From NCBI GenBank assembly GCA_018398585.1, contig JAGTTD010000022.1, forward strand, positions 1,639,501 to 1,703,500: a stretch of DNA of 64,000 nt. The letters are read 5' to 3'. This DNA comes from Simmondsia chinensis. Lineage: Eukaryota > Streptophyta > Magnoliopsida > Caryophyllales > Simmondsiaceae. The position numbers and the translations under genes were made by a program. Shown in pieces: positions 41,901 to 52,300 of the stretch. The notes beneath the pieces are model-generated. The model ran no database searches and was not told the origin of the DNA. It worked only from the letters and a program-made list of their open reading frames with translations. Every line of letters begins with the position of its first letter. Position 1 is the stretch's first letter.

Positions 41901-44469
41901 TGGTCAAATGAAACGTCAGATTTTGGGGTATATACACATTAAAACACAAAGTTCAGCTTAATTAAATTAAAGTATATTCAATAATATATATTGCAAATGA
42001 TAAAACTACTTTTCATCTCTTAATTTGTAAAATTATTAAAGTTTTGGAGCGTTGCTACAACCTTTTGCCACTAAAGAAATTTAGAAGTATTTCTTATTTG
42101 TAAAATTGTTTGTATTTTTATTGATCAAAAACAACTTTTATTGAGGGTAATTTGGTAACTTCATATTTATTTTAACGGAAGGTTAATGATGTCACTATTA
42201 GGTGTGACGCATAATTTTTTTTTTAAAGTTTAAGTGCAATTTCAAAAAATTAGATAATTTTCTAAAACCGTACGTAAAATTTAAGTTGTTTGGAATAAAA
42301 AATCCTTATATGTTTTGTAAAATTTGACCATAAATGAAGTACATATTACATTACTTTACATGAATACAAACAAAAATCTACCTAAAAGTTAAAAAAATCA
42401 AACCTTTAACATAAAAAGTTTATTATAGTTTTCAATCTTTAAGGTTATTTTAGTATCTATACTTGTTAATTAAGTTCTTAAATTTTTATTCTTGATTATG
42501 TATTGTCCTTTTTAATTTTTTTTTTCCCTTTTTTCCTCGCCTTGTGGACTCAGGCCTCGTTTTTATGAGTGTGCTTGTTTTTATATTGTGTTTCAGTGAT
42601 GTTTATAGGTAAAAAACATCACTAATACAAGATGAGAGCACATACCAGGAGAAGGTGCTTAATATCCTCAATGCTTAGCTGAGAATCCCTCTCTTTACAT
42701 ACACTAAGTAGAGTCCCAAGCACATCCCTGTCGTCGTCGTCGTCATGAAATAATCTTGGACCGATAATTTCCTGGAAAATTCCCAATAATTTGTGAAAAT
42801 AAATGGAATTTCTTTTTCTGATACCAAGCGGGTCAACCCATTTAGAAAAAGGGAAATAATCTGATAAATTTGGCCTTCCTAGTTCTTCCATTACTCCCCA
42901 TATCAGCTCTTTGAATTCTTCTGATTTCGACGATCCATAGTTTACTAGATTTTTGGAGAAGAATGTGTTTGATAGTAGGTTTAGTGATGTTGTAAACCCG
43001 GCTTGACCCATATTGACCCGTTCGGCCTTTCTGCGACATTCCTACACAAAAAGTTTCGAGTAAGAATTTTTTTTTTTTTTTGGATACAACGACAACAACT
43101 ATCCCAGTGCCTCAAGAGCTCTCGCAAAAGCGGGGTCTGAGTAATTGTGTAATTGAGCTAGCAGCGACCCAACGAGCAACCCTAGTTCAATTTGTTAGAA
43201 TATAAAACCAATCATGGGCCTTTAACCTATTAGCTTAAGCTTTTGCATGAGTTGATTCCTCGACGTGGTGTTGATCAAGAGGTCACAAATTCAAATCTCA
43301 ACATCCCGACTTTCAATATTAACATAATTTAAACACACGGTACGAGGTGGGCCTATGCAATATCCACGCTTCTAGTCCAATCGGCATTTACGTGAGGTGG
43401 CATTAGAATATAGAACAAATCATGGGCCTTCAACCCATTAGCTTAAACTTTTGGATGAGTTAGTTCCTTGGCATAGTTTACTTCTTTACCTATTAATTTA
43501 AACGTTTAAAAAAATTCAAATTTTAAAAGACCCTGTTTAAAATATTAGTATTAATATAATTTAAGTATAAAGTATGAGCTGCGATTCAGCAATTTCCAAG
43601 CCCAACTGACCACAACGTTGCAACACATTAAACGAGAATTTTTTTTTTTTTTTTTTTTGCTTCCACTTCAATTTAAAAGCAATTTTCTTTTCTAGCTAAA
43701 CACCATTAAAATTTAAAAAAAAAGTTTTTTTCAAAAAAGAAAAACATTTTTTTTCCCGAAAATAGCACACAAAATTAAAAAAATATATATAATATAAACA
43801 CAGTGACGATTAACTTTGGATCCAACTAGCTACCTTATCGTGCCACTTCATCATCTTACATTTAGAATTAAAAACAAAATGGAAAAAAATTATTTCTAGA
43901 TAGTAAATGTTACGCGACTAATTTTATAATTAATATATTGAAAAAAACTAGATTTCTTATCAAAAATAAGCGAAAAAAAAATATTATTAGACACCTACCT
44001 CCACATACTGAAGGAGCTCATTAACCTTAGCTTGGCGAAGCGACTGAGTGGCATCAAGACGGCTCGTGGAGAAGAGATGGATGGCAGAGATCTTCCTAAG
44101 GTTTTTCCAAAGCGGCGACACTGGCAGCCACGCCATCGAGTATCGGTGATGGGCGGCAGCACGGACAGCGTCTGGTGGTTTTCGACTAGATAGGGCCAGG
44201 TCATGGTTCTCGAACATTTGTTTGGCTACATGAGCCGATGAGACTATAATAGCAGTCACAATGCCTAGTCTAAGCGACATCAATGGTCCATAAGTTTTGG
44301 CTAGGTCCGCTAAGTAACGATGAGGTTTTGGACCCAGTTGGAAAATGTTGCCTATTATTGGATATGGGTTCGGTCCCGGTGGAAATGGGCTCTTTGTTTT
44401 TGGGTGTTTTATAAAGTAAAAAAATGTGCATAATATGGTAAATAATATTAGAATGATTGTATAAACCAT
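38906..44469 (-). CDS. Cytochrome P450, CYP76-like (491 aa)
   Basis: Three exons on the minus strand: 44,469-43,999, 43,041-42,646 and 39,514-38,906; introns GT-AG, all phase 0. It starts '[20 protein letters not shown]' (ER membrane anchor) followed by the proline hinge '[14 protein letters not shown]'. Exon 3 opens with the oxygen-binding I-helix '[17 protein letters not shown]'. Then come the K-helix 'KETLRLHPP' (ExxR), 'FRPERFLG' and the heme loop '[10 protein letters not shown]'. Wording ('LSYTRMLNLML'-type end, '[17 protein letters not shown]') is most like the CYP76 clan, whose members hydroxylate monoterpenols or other specialised metabolites with a CPR partner on the ER; substrate unknown. 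The two introns (957 and 3,131 bp) carry two TRIMs, two SINE fragments and two MITEs. Length is normal for the family; no lesion seen. Confidence 0.92.
39585..39638 (-). mobile_element. 5S-headed SINE, 54-bp stub with target duplication
   Basis: Only the (CAA)n tail and 'cccagtgcctcgcggctcccg' remain, flanked by a perfect 13-bp repeat 'caataaagtttca' (39,572-39,584, 39,639-39,651). An extreme 5' truncation at integration, in P450 intron 2. Confidence 0.8.
40177..40467. mobile_element. MITE inserted in a TA microsatellite (291 bp)
   Basis: Long inverted ends ('cttatgagagggtaagagcg' left; inverted at right) flanked on the left by (TA)n at 40,159-40,176 and on the right by 'atatatttatatat'. Related copies: 48,143-48,436, 46,830-46,978 and a fragment at 33,195. 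Lies in P450 intron 2. Confidence 0.8.
40480..41100. other. P450 intron 2, AT-rich, nothing recognised
   Basis: No repeat or coding signature beyond AT richness. Confidence 0.35.
41152..41444 (+). mobile_element. TRIM, copy 2 of 3 (best delimited)
   Basis: 72-bp LTRs at 41,152-41,223 and 41,373-41,444, each running TGTTAGA..(T/C)..ACA; PBS-like 'taatatcagagcc' at 41,224-41,236; polypurine tract 'gtgagggggca' before the 3' LTR. No coding capacity. No clear 5-bp target duplication. In P450 intron 2. Confidence 0.8.
41795..42300. mobile_element. MITE of about 505 bp, copy 1
   Basis: Similar along its length to 54,990-55,510 ('gaaacgtcagattttggggta' vs 'aaacgctgcgttttgaggta', 'attattaaagttttgg', 'ggtaatttggtaacttc', 'aggtgtgac'). 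The ends are inverted. No ORF. Confidence 0.6.
43084..43140 (-). mobile_element. 5S-headed SINE stub in P450 intron 1
   Basis: 'caacgacaacaactatcccagtgcctcaag' tail and 3' end only. Confidence 0.65.
43193..43474 (+). mobile_element. TRIM, copy 3 of 3
   Basis: Two terminal repeats ('tgttagaatataaaaccaat..' and 'ttagaatatagaacaaat..') as in the other copies. The PBS is partly deleted ('tggtgttgatcaagagg'). In P450 intron 1. Confidence 0.7.
43620..43998. other. P450 intron 1, poly(T/A)-rich, nothing recognised
   Basis: Several homopolymer runs (poly-T at about 43,638-43,657) and AT-rich text up to the donor at 43,998. Confidence 0.4.
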
Positions 44470-44526
44470 GGTTTAAAATGGGTTTATTTTGGAAAATTAA
44501 AGGGTTTGGAGTGAATAAAGTGAGGT

Positions 44527-44533
44527 TTATATA
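44527..44533 (-). promoter_or_regulatory. TATA box of the P450 gene
   Basis: Minus-strand TATATAA about 60 bp upstream of the ATG at 44,469, which would place transcription start near 44,500. Good match in sequence and spacing for a plant core promoter. Confidence 0.6.
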
Positions 44534-44539
44534 GTAGTG

Positions 44540-46130
44540 GCTGAGATTGATTTATTAATAAATGGCATTTTGTTGGATTATTATATAGTAGTTGAGTGTA
44601 CTAGTGAGAGAAACAATTTTAAAATATTTAAGTTTTAAAAAATTAAAAATTATAATTTTCCCTAATTTTTGATTTTTTTTGTTTTCAAATTTTCTCCCCC
44701 CTCTCTCTATGTTTTCTCCCCCTTTCTCATGTAATCCTCCATTTTGAAGGTAGTTTATCAGTTATATTATTATTAGTTGTGATTTACAGTTAGTATAGTA
44801 TCATTTTATAATTAATATTTCTATAATTTATTCTATTAGAATTTATGTTTTTAACTTAAATATTACCATATGTGAAGGCCCATTTAAAGCATTTGTTTCA
44901 ATATTGGAACCAGCCTTGTCTTTGGTGATATTTTTGACATGATTTTAAGTACTTATTTAGCCATGTTTCTTTTCTTAAAAAAAAGGCTTTTTAAAGCAAA
45001 AATCGCTTTTTCACGATTTGTGGGTGTTTAACCCCCATTATTTTTATGTTTCTAAATAAAAGTATAAAAATATTATTTTTTTATTTAAAGTAGAAGCTGA
45101 AGGAAAAAACTAACATTTTTCAAACAAAACACGCAAGTGAAACACCCAGCTTTAAACATGATTCACGCCAGAGCTAACTGAGAAAGTAGAGAGAAATGTC
45201 CAGCCAAATGATGACGATGATCTAGAAATGAAGTGAATGAGTCAGCCCATCTAAGGTAGTGGCAACTATGGTCTCCCGGGTGGGTATAAGCACATGAGGT
45301 CCTAGAGCTGGTAATATCTGGCATATTAATCTTCAAGGATTCTCTAAGCAGTTATAGATGAAAATGTCGGTGCAACCAACAAGCACAATGACCGTCAATT
45401 TAATATCATTCAGCAGGAGCTTATGTTTTGGAATATGGATTCGTTTCTAGATTTCCAAATTACACTAATGATAGTGAAGAATGACATGAGCCGAACTGTC
45501 TTAATTAATTTTAAATATGTCAAATCTGCCCTATTTAGCAACACTTTTAATTGATAATATTTATTTCAAATCTCATATGTGATGCATATGCATCATTATT
45601 AATTTATTGATATGTCGAAATACATGCAAATATAGTATTTTTCTTTTGCCTTAAGCTGTTTTGATGTTTTTCTTGTTTGACTTCGGACTCTATTTTGTAT
45701 ATTATGTTTTTTTGGGCTTGTATTCAAATTATTAGATAAAAGATCAGTTAACATATTCCATTTCTGAATTAGCTAGTTATATATTGATTTTGCAGTAAAA
45801 ATTATGTACACGAATAGAGAGATGATCAGCTTTAAACTTGAGACTTTTAACATGGGATGTAGATAATTTAATCTCTACATTAATTAGAACTAGTTTCAAT
45901 ACTCTTCGTCTACTAGAAAAAGATATGAGCAATATATGGAACAAAAACGTAAAACTTGATATTAAACGTGTTAATATCGAAACAACTGGTAATCCACTTA
46001 AGTTGTACCTAGAAAATTTTGGAACGAGCAAACCAGAGCAGCTAAGGAGATTTATGAGAAAAGATAAGAAAATCCTGAAAAACAGTACCTTTAAGATAGA
46101 TGCAAAGCATTAAATAACCCAAAAACACAT
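44540..46130. other. Intergenic, no gene seen
   Basis: AT-rich; 44,757-44,925 resembles the 'GGGCC' MITE family weakly ('gtgaaggcccatttaaagc', 'aaccagccttg'). ORF 45,838-46,113 has no domain, no splice context and is rejected as a gene. Confidence 0.35.
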
Positions 46131-46829
46131 CTCTAGATGCCGAACACGTGGAGCCAGCGGCAACCCTCCGTTTTCATTTGTAATTGGTCCCGTTACTTTT
46201 TATTTATCAAAAATTATATTTATTTTAAGCAAGAACTATATATATTTCATTTCTTCCGACTTGATCGTTCGAAATTTGAAAATTCAGCTCCTCAAATTAA
46301 TATCGCGGCTACTCAATTTGCTTCACAAGAAAGCATCATGTCCCACCAACCAATGACTAGGACATGGTTGTAAGGGACCAAAACCCTAATAAAATAAAAT
46401 AAAAAACTAAGCTTTTTTTTGTGTGTAGAGTATTAGATAAGAATAGCTCGATAGAGACAAGAAAAGAAGAATAAATTAATTAAAGTTTAATTTAAATTAG
46501 AATTTTTAAGTATTTTGGTTAATTATAATTAGAGTAGCGTTATGAGAGGATTGTTTTAGAATTTAATTTGAATTAAAAATAGTTACTTTTAGAATTAAAA
46601 TATAATTACTTTTAGATTTAAATTTGGAATATTAGTAGAAGAGTGAATATAAATAAATCATTAGTTTAGAAAGCTTTTGATTATTGAAATATTTTTATGA
46701 GTTTTATATCTTGAGTTAATCTTTGTAGTTTTTATTTGAAAGAGTTCAATAAAAATTATTTATACCCTATCCTATTCCACCACTCATAGTCGAGGTTTGA
46801 GGCTGCAGGTCGAATCTTTAGACCGATAA

Positions 46830-46978
46830 AAGGGCCAGGATAATTTACTGTTAAGATTTGTTGAGTATTGAGAAAAAATAAATTGTTATTTTTTTTTAAT
46901 GTTCAACAAATCTTAGCCATTAATTACAATTGAAGGCCAGGATTCGTCCTTTTCACCCTCTCATAAGAACGCCACCCT
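46830..46978. mobile_element. MITE fragment, TA-microsatellite family
   Basis: 'gtatt..atttgttgagtattg' left part and the right terminus 'ccctctcataagaacgccaccc' followed by (TA)n. Left terminus missing. Confidence 0.55.
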
Positions 46979-46984
46979 ATATAT

Positions 46985-47440
46985 ATATTATTATTTTTTG
47001 AGCGGAAAAGCCCGAAGGCAATTCATTGCAAATGATAAAAAACAAAACTCGACAACAGGGACAGGAGAGGAAAATCCACCTAGTCATGGGAACAACTTCC
47101 AATCTATGCATCCTAACCACTTCATGGGCTGCCCTATTGGCCAATCTATTACACCACACAAATGAAAAAGACAAAAATGAAAAACAAGAAATACGAATAT
47201 CCACAACAATCGCAAAAATCTCCCAAGGAGGACACAACTCATCACGCAGAATACGAATAAGCTCCTGATATTCCGACTCAAAGACCACATCTCTGATACC
47301 AAAACGAATTGCAAGATAGCATGCAGCTCTCAATACTAAACCTTCGGCCATAAGAGGAGAAGAAGCAAATCCCGAGCCGCACCATTCCGCCACCAGTTCA
47401 GCTTGAGAATTGCTAGCAACAGACTAGCAGCATCATAAGC
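46985..47440 (-). pseudogene. LINE RNase H domain remnant
   Basis: Minus-strand translation 'QAELVAEWCGSGFASSPLMA', 'ACYLAIRFGIRDVVFESEYQ' and 'VWCNRLANRAAHEVVR' is the RNase H-like (RVT_3) domain at the C-terminus of plant LINE polyproteins, followed by 'CNELPSGFSAQK', the common LINE 3' wording, and a (TAA/TA)n tail at about 46,980-46,995. Strongly 5'-truncated; no reverse transcriptase. Confidence 0.75.
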
Positions 47441-47449
47441 AGCAAGGAA

Positions 47450-48000
47450 TATATATATATATGTATTTGTAATTTTTTTTTTTTCTGTCCTGATTCACTT
47501 CACATGTAGAAGGTCAGGAGGAGGCTTCTTCAGCCCATAACTAGACCAGAAATGAGCCCATGATTTGGCCCATTTCTGAAATAGTTTACTTTTGGGCTGA
47601 AGCTGAATCTGGGCCTTGCGTGATTACACCGAACCCAATTTGATTATATCGTTTCAATAAATTTGCTGTACTCAAGAAAAACGGAGTTATTATTATCAGA
47701 ACAAAACGTATCAGTATTCTATATGGTTTAAAATATAATTGTAATTTAGGTTTGTTTCTTTCTGATTGCTATAGTCCATTAGTGAGTCTAAAAGCTAATC
47801 TTTCTTGTTTGGTAAGCAAGCAAAGAGCCTTCGGCTTCGTTCTTCGTCTTACCACAACACGATTGTAAATATTACGGAAATTGTAAATAACTCTCTCTAT
47901 TAATTAGACAAGGATTCGATGCATTTATTAAAAACAAATACAACATCCATTTTAGTATATTATACATATATTTAAAAATTAACGTTACAAAACACATCAT
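47450..48000. other. Intergenic, no gene seen
   Basis: Contains (AT)n near 47,452-47,462 and a poly-T. No gene. Confidence 0.35.
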
Positions 48001-48002
48001 AC

Positions 48003-48110
48003 ATACAACAACAGCAAACCCAATGTTTGAAAGACTCATGCCAGGACAAGATTTGAGAGATGAAATATATACAGACTTACGCTTATAAAATGTTACTTTA
48101 AAGATAGACA
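48003..48110 (-). mobile_element. 5S-headed SINE, degenerate 3' fragment
   Basis: 'caacaacagcaaacccaatgtttgaaagactcatgcc' is a decayed tail and 3' end; the body is barely recognisable. Confidence 0.45.
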
Positions 48111-48142
48111 ATTTCAATAACTCTAAAATTAATATATATATA

Positions 48143-48436
48143 ATGGCGTTCTTATGTAAGCGTGAAAGCATGAGAGGAGTCACTTATGGTCTTCCATTGT
48201 AATGGATGGCCAAGATTTGTTGGATACTAAAAAAAAAAAAAAAAAAAATTTACCGCCTATACTCTTGCATGGGGCAAAAGGAAAGAAGGGATAAAGGGAA
48301 AGAAATTATTATTTTTCAATACTCAACAAATCTTGGCCATAAATTATTATTTTTTTATTGTGTCCAAAAATTATTGGTCATCTATTACAATAGAGGGTCA
48401 GGATTGACTCCTCTCACCTTCTCATAAGAATGTCAT
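48143..48436. mobile_element. MITE inserted in TA microsatellite, copy 2
   Basis: Left end 'atggcgttcttatg', right end 'cttctcataagaatgtcat'; (TA)n on both sides (48,132-48,142 and 48,437-48,453). Interior matches 40,177-40,467 ('attgtaatggatggccaagatttgttgg'). Confidence 0.75.
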
Positions 48437-48453
48437 TATATATATATATATAT

Positions 48454-48683
48454 GGGTGAATATCAAATAAGAGCATTTGACTATAGTAAGAATTGAAAGC
48501 TTAAATCTCAGCCATCGAATTCAAAATGAAGGGCTGAGATTGCACATATAAAAATACCCTAAAATTCTCTCTTTCTCTTCCCCTCTTTGTATGTGCAATC
48601 TCAGTCCTTCATTTTGAATTCAATGGCTGAGATTTAAGCTCTCATATCTCACCACAGTCAAATACTTTTATTTGATATTCAAC
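48454..48683. mobile_element. Near-palindromic MITE in the same TA microsatellite
   Basis: About 95-bp terminal inverted repeats ('gaatatcaaataagagcatt' left, inverted at right; 'cttaaatctcagccat' and 'ttcaaaatgaagggctgaga' in both arms) separated by roughly 40 bp. (TA)n flanks on both sides (48,437-48,453, 48,684-48,700). RNA from it would fold into a long hairpin. No relationship in sequence to the neighbouring MITE. Confidence 0.8.
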
Positions 48684-48706
48684 ATATATATATATATATT
48701 TGAAAG

Positions 48707-48935
48707 CAACATTCTCAATACCCTAAAGGCTCCCACCTATGCAGGGATCTTGTGGGGATGAATGTACATAACATTCCCTCTTCAGGGTACTACCCTAAAG
48801 AAAGACTGTTTTCGAGAACCCTCAACCTGAGGGGTGCAACACGAAGACTTCCTAGGAGGTCACCCATCTTGACACTACTCTCGCCCAAGCACAGTCAACT
48901 TTGAAGTTCTAATCAAATTTGTTGCCTGTGTGTTG
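48707..48935 (-). mobile_element. 5S-headed SINE, near-full-length diverged copy
   Basis: Minus-strand 5S head ('attagaacttcaaagtt', 'gtgcttgggcgagagtagtg', 'caagatgggtgacctcctag', 'gtcttcgtgttgca') plus the 3' domain. The 5S wording 'tcgtgttgcacccct' keeps the true 5S 3' end, as in the 20.5-kb copy. Confidence 0.8.
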
Positions 48936-49116
48936 ATATTTTTTTAGATATAATGCATATTTTTATTTATTTATGACAAATAGCCAATTCTTACACAGTT
49001 AATCAACAATTTTTTTTGCATTTCATCCCCGCTTCTCTGGCGCACCGCTTTAGCAGTGAGTGAGTAGTGAGTGCGTCCGACTCGTGGCACTTCCCCCAAT
49101 TTCTTCATCTTTACAT

Positions 49117-49215
49117 TCATAAAACCCTAACCCTAATTTCCCCCATTTCTCTCTCTCTCTCTCCTCCAAACCCCTAAACCCTAACCCCCTTCTCTGTCTC
49201 TCTCTCTCTCCCCCC
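49117..49215 (+). promoter_or_regulatory. Telo-box and CT-rich promoter/5' UTR of the kinase gene
   Basis: AAACCCTAA-type telo-boxes at about 49,121-49,136 and 49,174-49,185, interspersed with (CT)n tracts, lie within 200 bp upstream of the ATG. Telo-boxes are known in promoters of plant cell-cycle and ribosomal genes, fitting a nucleotide-salvage enzyme. Confidence 0.5.
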
Positions 49216-49305
49216 ACATTATCCCTTTTGCTTCCCGCCAATTCTCGTTGCAGAGTCCCTTCACTATCCCTCTCTGTCCTTTCTGGGTTCTTGAAATGCA
49301 AAGCT

Positions 49306-52300
49306 ATGCAGAAACTCCTTTGTCGAAGCCCATCTGGCCCTACCCTCCTCTCCTCTGCCTCTAGTTCTTCTTTCTTTCCTCTCCTTTCCCCTTCTTTACC
49401 CTCCAATTTCATCTCTAAGAACATTCTGTCACTCGGGTTTAAGCTAAAATCGAAGCAGTTAATGTCCAGCACTACCCCATTTCATCTCCGCCCTTGTATT
49501 GGCGCTGGCGGTGCGCGGGGTGTGGTGGTCAAGGCCCCGGCAGTGGGGTACCGGCCTTGGGTTGCGTTGAAGGAGATACGACTTGGGTCGCGCTTGGCTT
49601 GGGTTCATTCGAGCGATGGGGGTGCTGGGTCGGTGTCGGTGGTGGAGGGTGAGAGAGAGAATGGGGAGGAGAAGCGTGTGAAATTGCAGAGGAAGCAGAG
49701 GAATTCGGGCAGTGGGGGGTCTGGGTTAGCGCCGAATCCTGATTTGTTGACAATTCCGGGAGTTGGGCCGAGGAATTTGAGGAAATTGGTGGAAAATGGT
49801 ATTGGGGCTGTTGCTGAGCTCAAGCAATTGTACAGAGATAAGGTATAATGTTGGTTTCTTGAACTGTAATGCTGTGTAATTGTTAATTTGTTGATTCTTT
49901 GTGTTGTTTTGTTTGATTGTTCGATTTTGGTGACTCGTGTTTTATGTTTGTTCAAATTGTTCTCTCGACTTTTTTGAGTTTAAAACGGTACCTCATTTTT
50001 TTTTTAAAATAATCCATAATATTTTATTTTATGCCAAAATAAGCCCCCCTACTTAGTGACCGAAATTATGTGAAATTTTGAAAGGATAAGGGACCAATTT
50101 TATAATAAAATAAAATATTGGATGATTTTCAACAAAAGAAAAGATAAGGCACCAAATATTAGGACCTTTTTTCGACAAAGAAAAGATTAAAGGACTAATT
50201 TGTACAAAATTAAGTGACAACTTTCATGTATATCTTGAACTTTAACATGGTTTGGTGCCTCTATTTTCTAGAAATTTTGGATATCTTATTGAACTGAAAT
50301 TGCCATTGTTGTAGTACAATGGGCTTTGAACCCTATTGTTACTGGTGAAATATTTACCAGAAGAGGAGAATTATTCGAGTTTCCTATAGTTGTGAGAAGA
50401 GAGACGACCATAACTTATGTGGCTTCCTAGTAGAGTTGAGACTGCAGGAAATCTGTTTAGGGTTGTGCAGTGTTTGTTCCTCGCCTTTGCTGAAAATTGT
50501 GTACTTCCTTTCTGTATAGGCTTTGATGCTGGTGTGCGAAATAGTTTATGTACTCACAGGAAACTGGCAGAGAGATAACATGGAAGATATATAAGGTGAT
50601 GAAGGGGCGATGGTGTCTAGTAAGTGATACTATGTTTGGATTGGGGCACTGGAGAGTGATCGAGACCTTTTCTACTTTTTTATGAGTGGTGAAAATTATA
50701 TGTTTTATCGTAACTGAACACATAGTCATGGATTTTTCTCATAGAGCTATCTTGAAATGTACAAGTCTACGCTCTCATCTTCTAAGTAGCTGGACAATGG
50801 ATTGTGGTTCTTATTTTGGGTGTTTTGGAAAGGGCCCCGGGAGAAGGAAGAGGGGGGGGGGGGGGGTGTCGGGAAGAGGACTGAATTTTAGTAACCTATA
50901 ACCTTTTCTGTGAAAACCTTTTGATTGGAAATGTTGTTCTCATCTTGTTTGTACAAGCTAAATCAGCTAGTGATGACTAGAAATCGCTTTCTTGAAAGCT
51001 TATGTTAATCGCTTTTCTGCCTACTGTGGCTAATTTATATTGTATTTGCAGTTCTTTGGGGATTCTAGTCAGAAGATGGTTGAGTTTCTGCGAAGCTCAG
51101 TGGGAATCATTCACAGGAATCACGCTGAAAGTATAACAACTTACATCAAAAAGAGCGTAGATGATGAACTTCAGGAAGACAGTCCAAGTCAAAAGCCACC
51201 GAAGAAAAGGATCACCTTATGCGTTGAGGGAAATATCAGTGTTGGAAAGACCACTTTCTTACAAAGAATAGCAAATGAAACTCTCGAGCTGCGTGACCTT
51301 GTGGAAATTGTTCCTGAACCTATTGATAAATGGCAAAATGTTGGACCTGATCACTTCAACATACTAGATGCTTTCTATGCAGAACCGCAGAGATATGCCT
51401 ATACCTTTCAGAATTATGTTTTTGTTACGAGAGTTATGCAAGAAAGAGATTCTTCTGGTGGAATCAAGCCCCTCAGGTTAATGGAAAGAAGCGTTTTCAG
51501 CGACAGGATGGTAAGCATTTGGTTTCTATTGCATCCTCCCCACAGAAAACGTGTGCGATAATATCTTTATATTCATTCCTTGGACAATGTTTCTTGTGAG
51601 TGGAAGTGTTTGTTTTCGGATTTTTTCCCCTAAATATGTGATTATAGTTTGACCATGATGACCAAGGCACTGGATGTGAAACTGTACAGTTGTTTAATTT
51701 TAGATTCTGCTGATCCCATGCGTGAGGAGAATAATTTCTTCTTTGGGGGAGGGGCAAGGCTGATGAATTATATCTCGTTGATGAATGAAGGTTTTTGTAC
51801 GAGCGGTTCATGAAGCAAAGTGGATGAATGAGATGGAAATCAGCATTTATGACTCTTGGTTCGATCCAGTCGTTTCGTGTTTACCTGGGCTTGTTCCCGA
51901 TGGTTTCATCTACCTGAGAGCGAGCCCTGACACATGCCACAAGCGCATGATGCTGCGCAAAAGGGAAGAAGAAGGGGGAGTGAGCTTGGATTATCTTCGT
52001 GATTTGCATGAAAAGCATGAGAGCTGGCTCTTCCCTTTTGAAAGCGGAAACCATGGGGTGTTGTCAGTGAGTAAGCTTCCGATTCACATTGACAGCTCTT
52101 TGCATTCCGATATAAGGGACCGAGTTTACCTCTTGGAGGGTCCCCAGATGCACTCAAGCATTCAGAAGGTAGCTTTTGCTTCTACTTCCCTTTTAACAAT
52201 ACTTCTGTAGGGTTGGTTTGGACCTTGGAAAAAATTAAGGGAAAAAACTTATAGGAACGTTTTTTTTTTTCTTTGTTTGGACAAAGAGGAAAATAGAAAG

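Noticed and set aside
45838..46113. Plus-strand ORF of 91 codons, Lys/Asn-rich
   Set aside because: No domain, no splice or promoter context; composition follows AT-rich background.
49121..49186. Interstitial telomeric repeat
   Set aside because: Only isolated CCCTAA/AAACCCTAA units spaced by CT tracts; fits promoter telo-boxes better.
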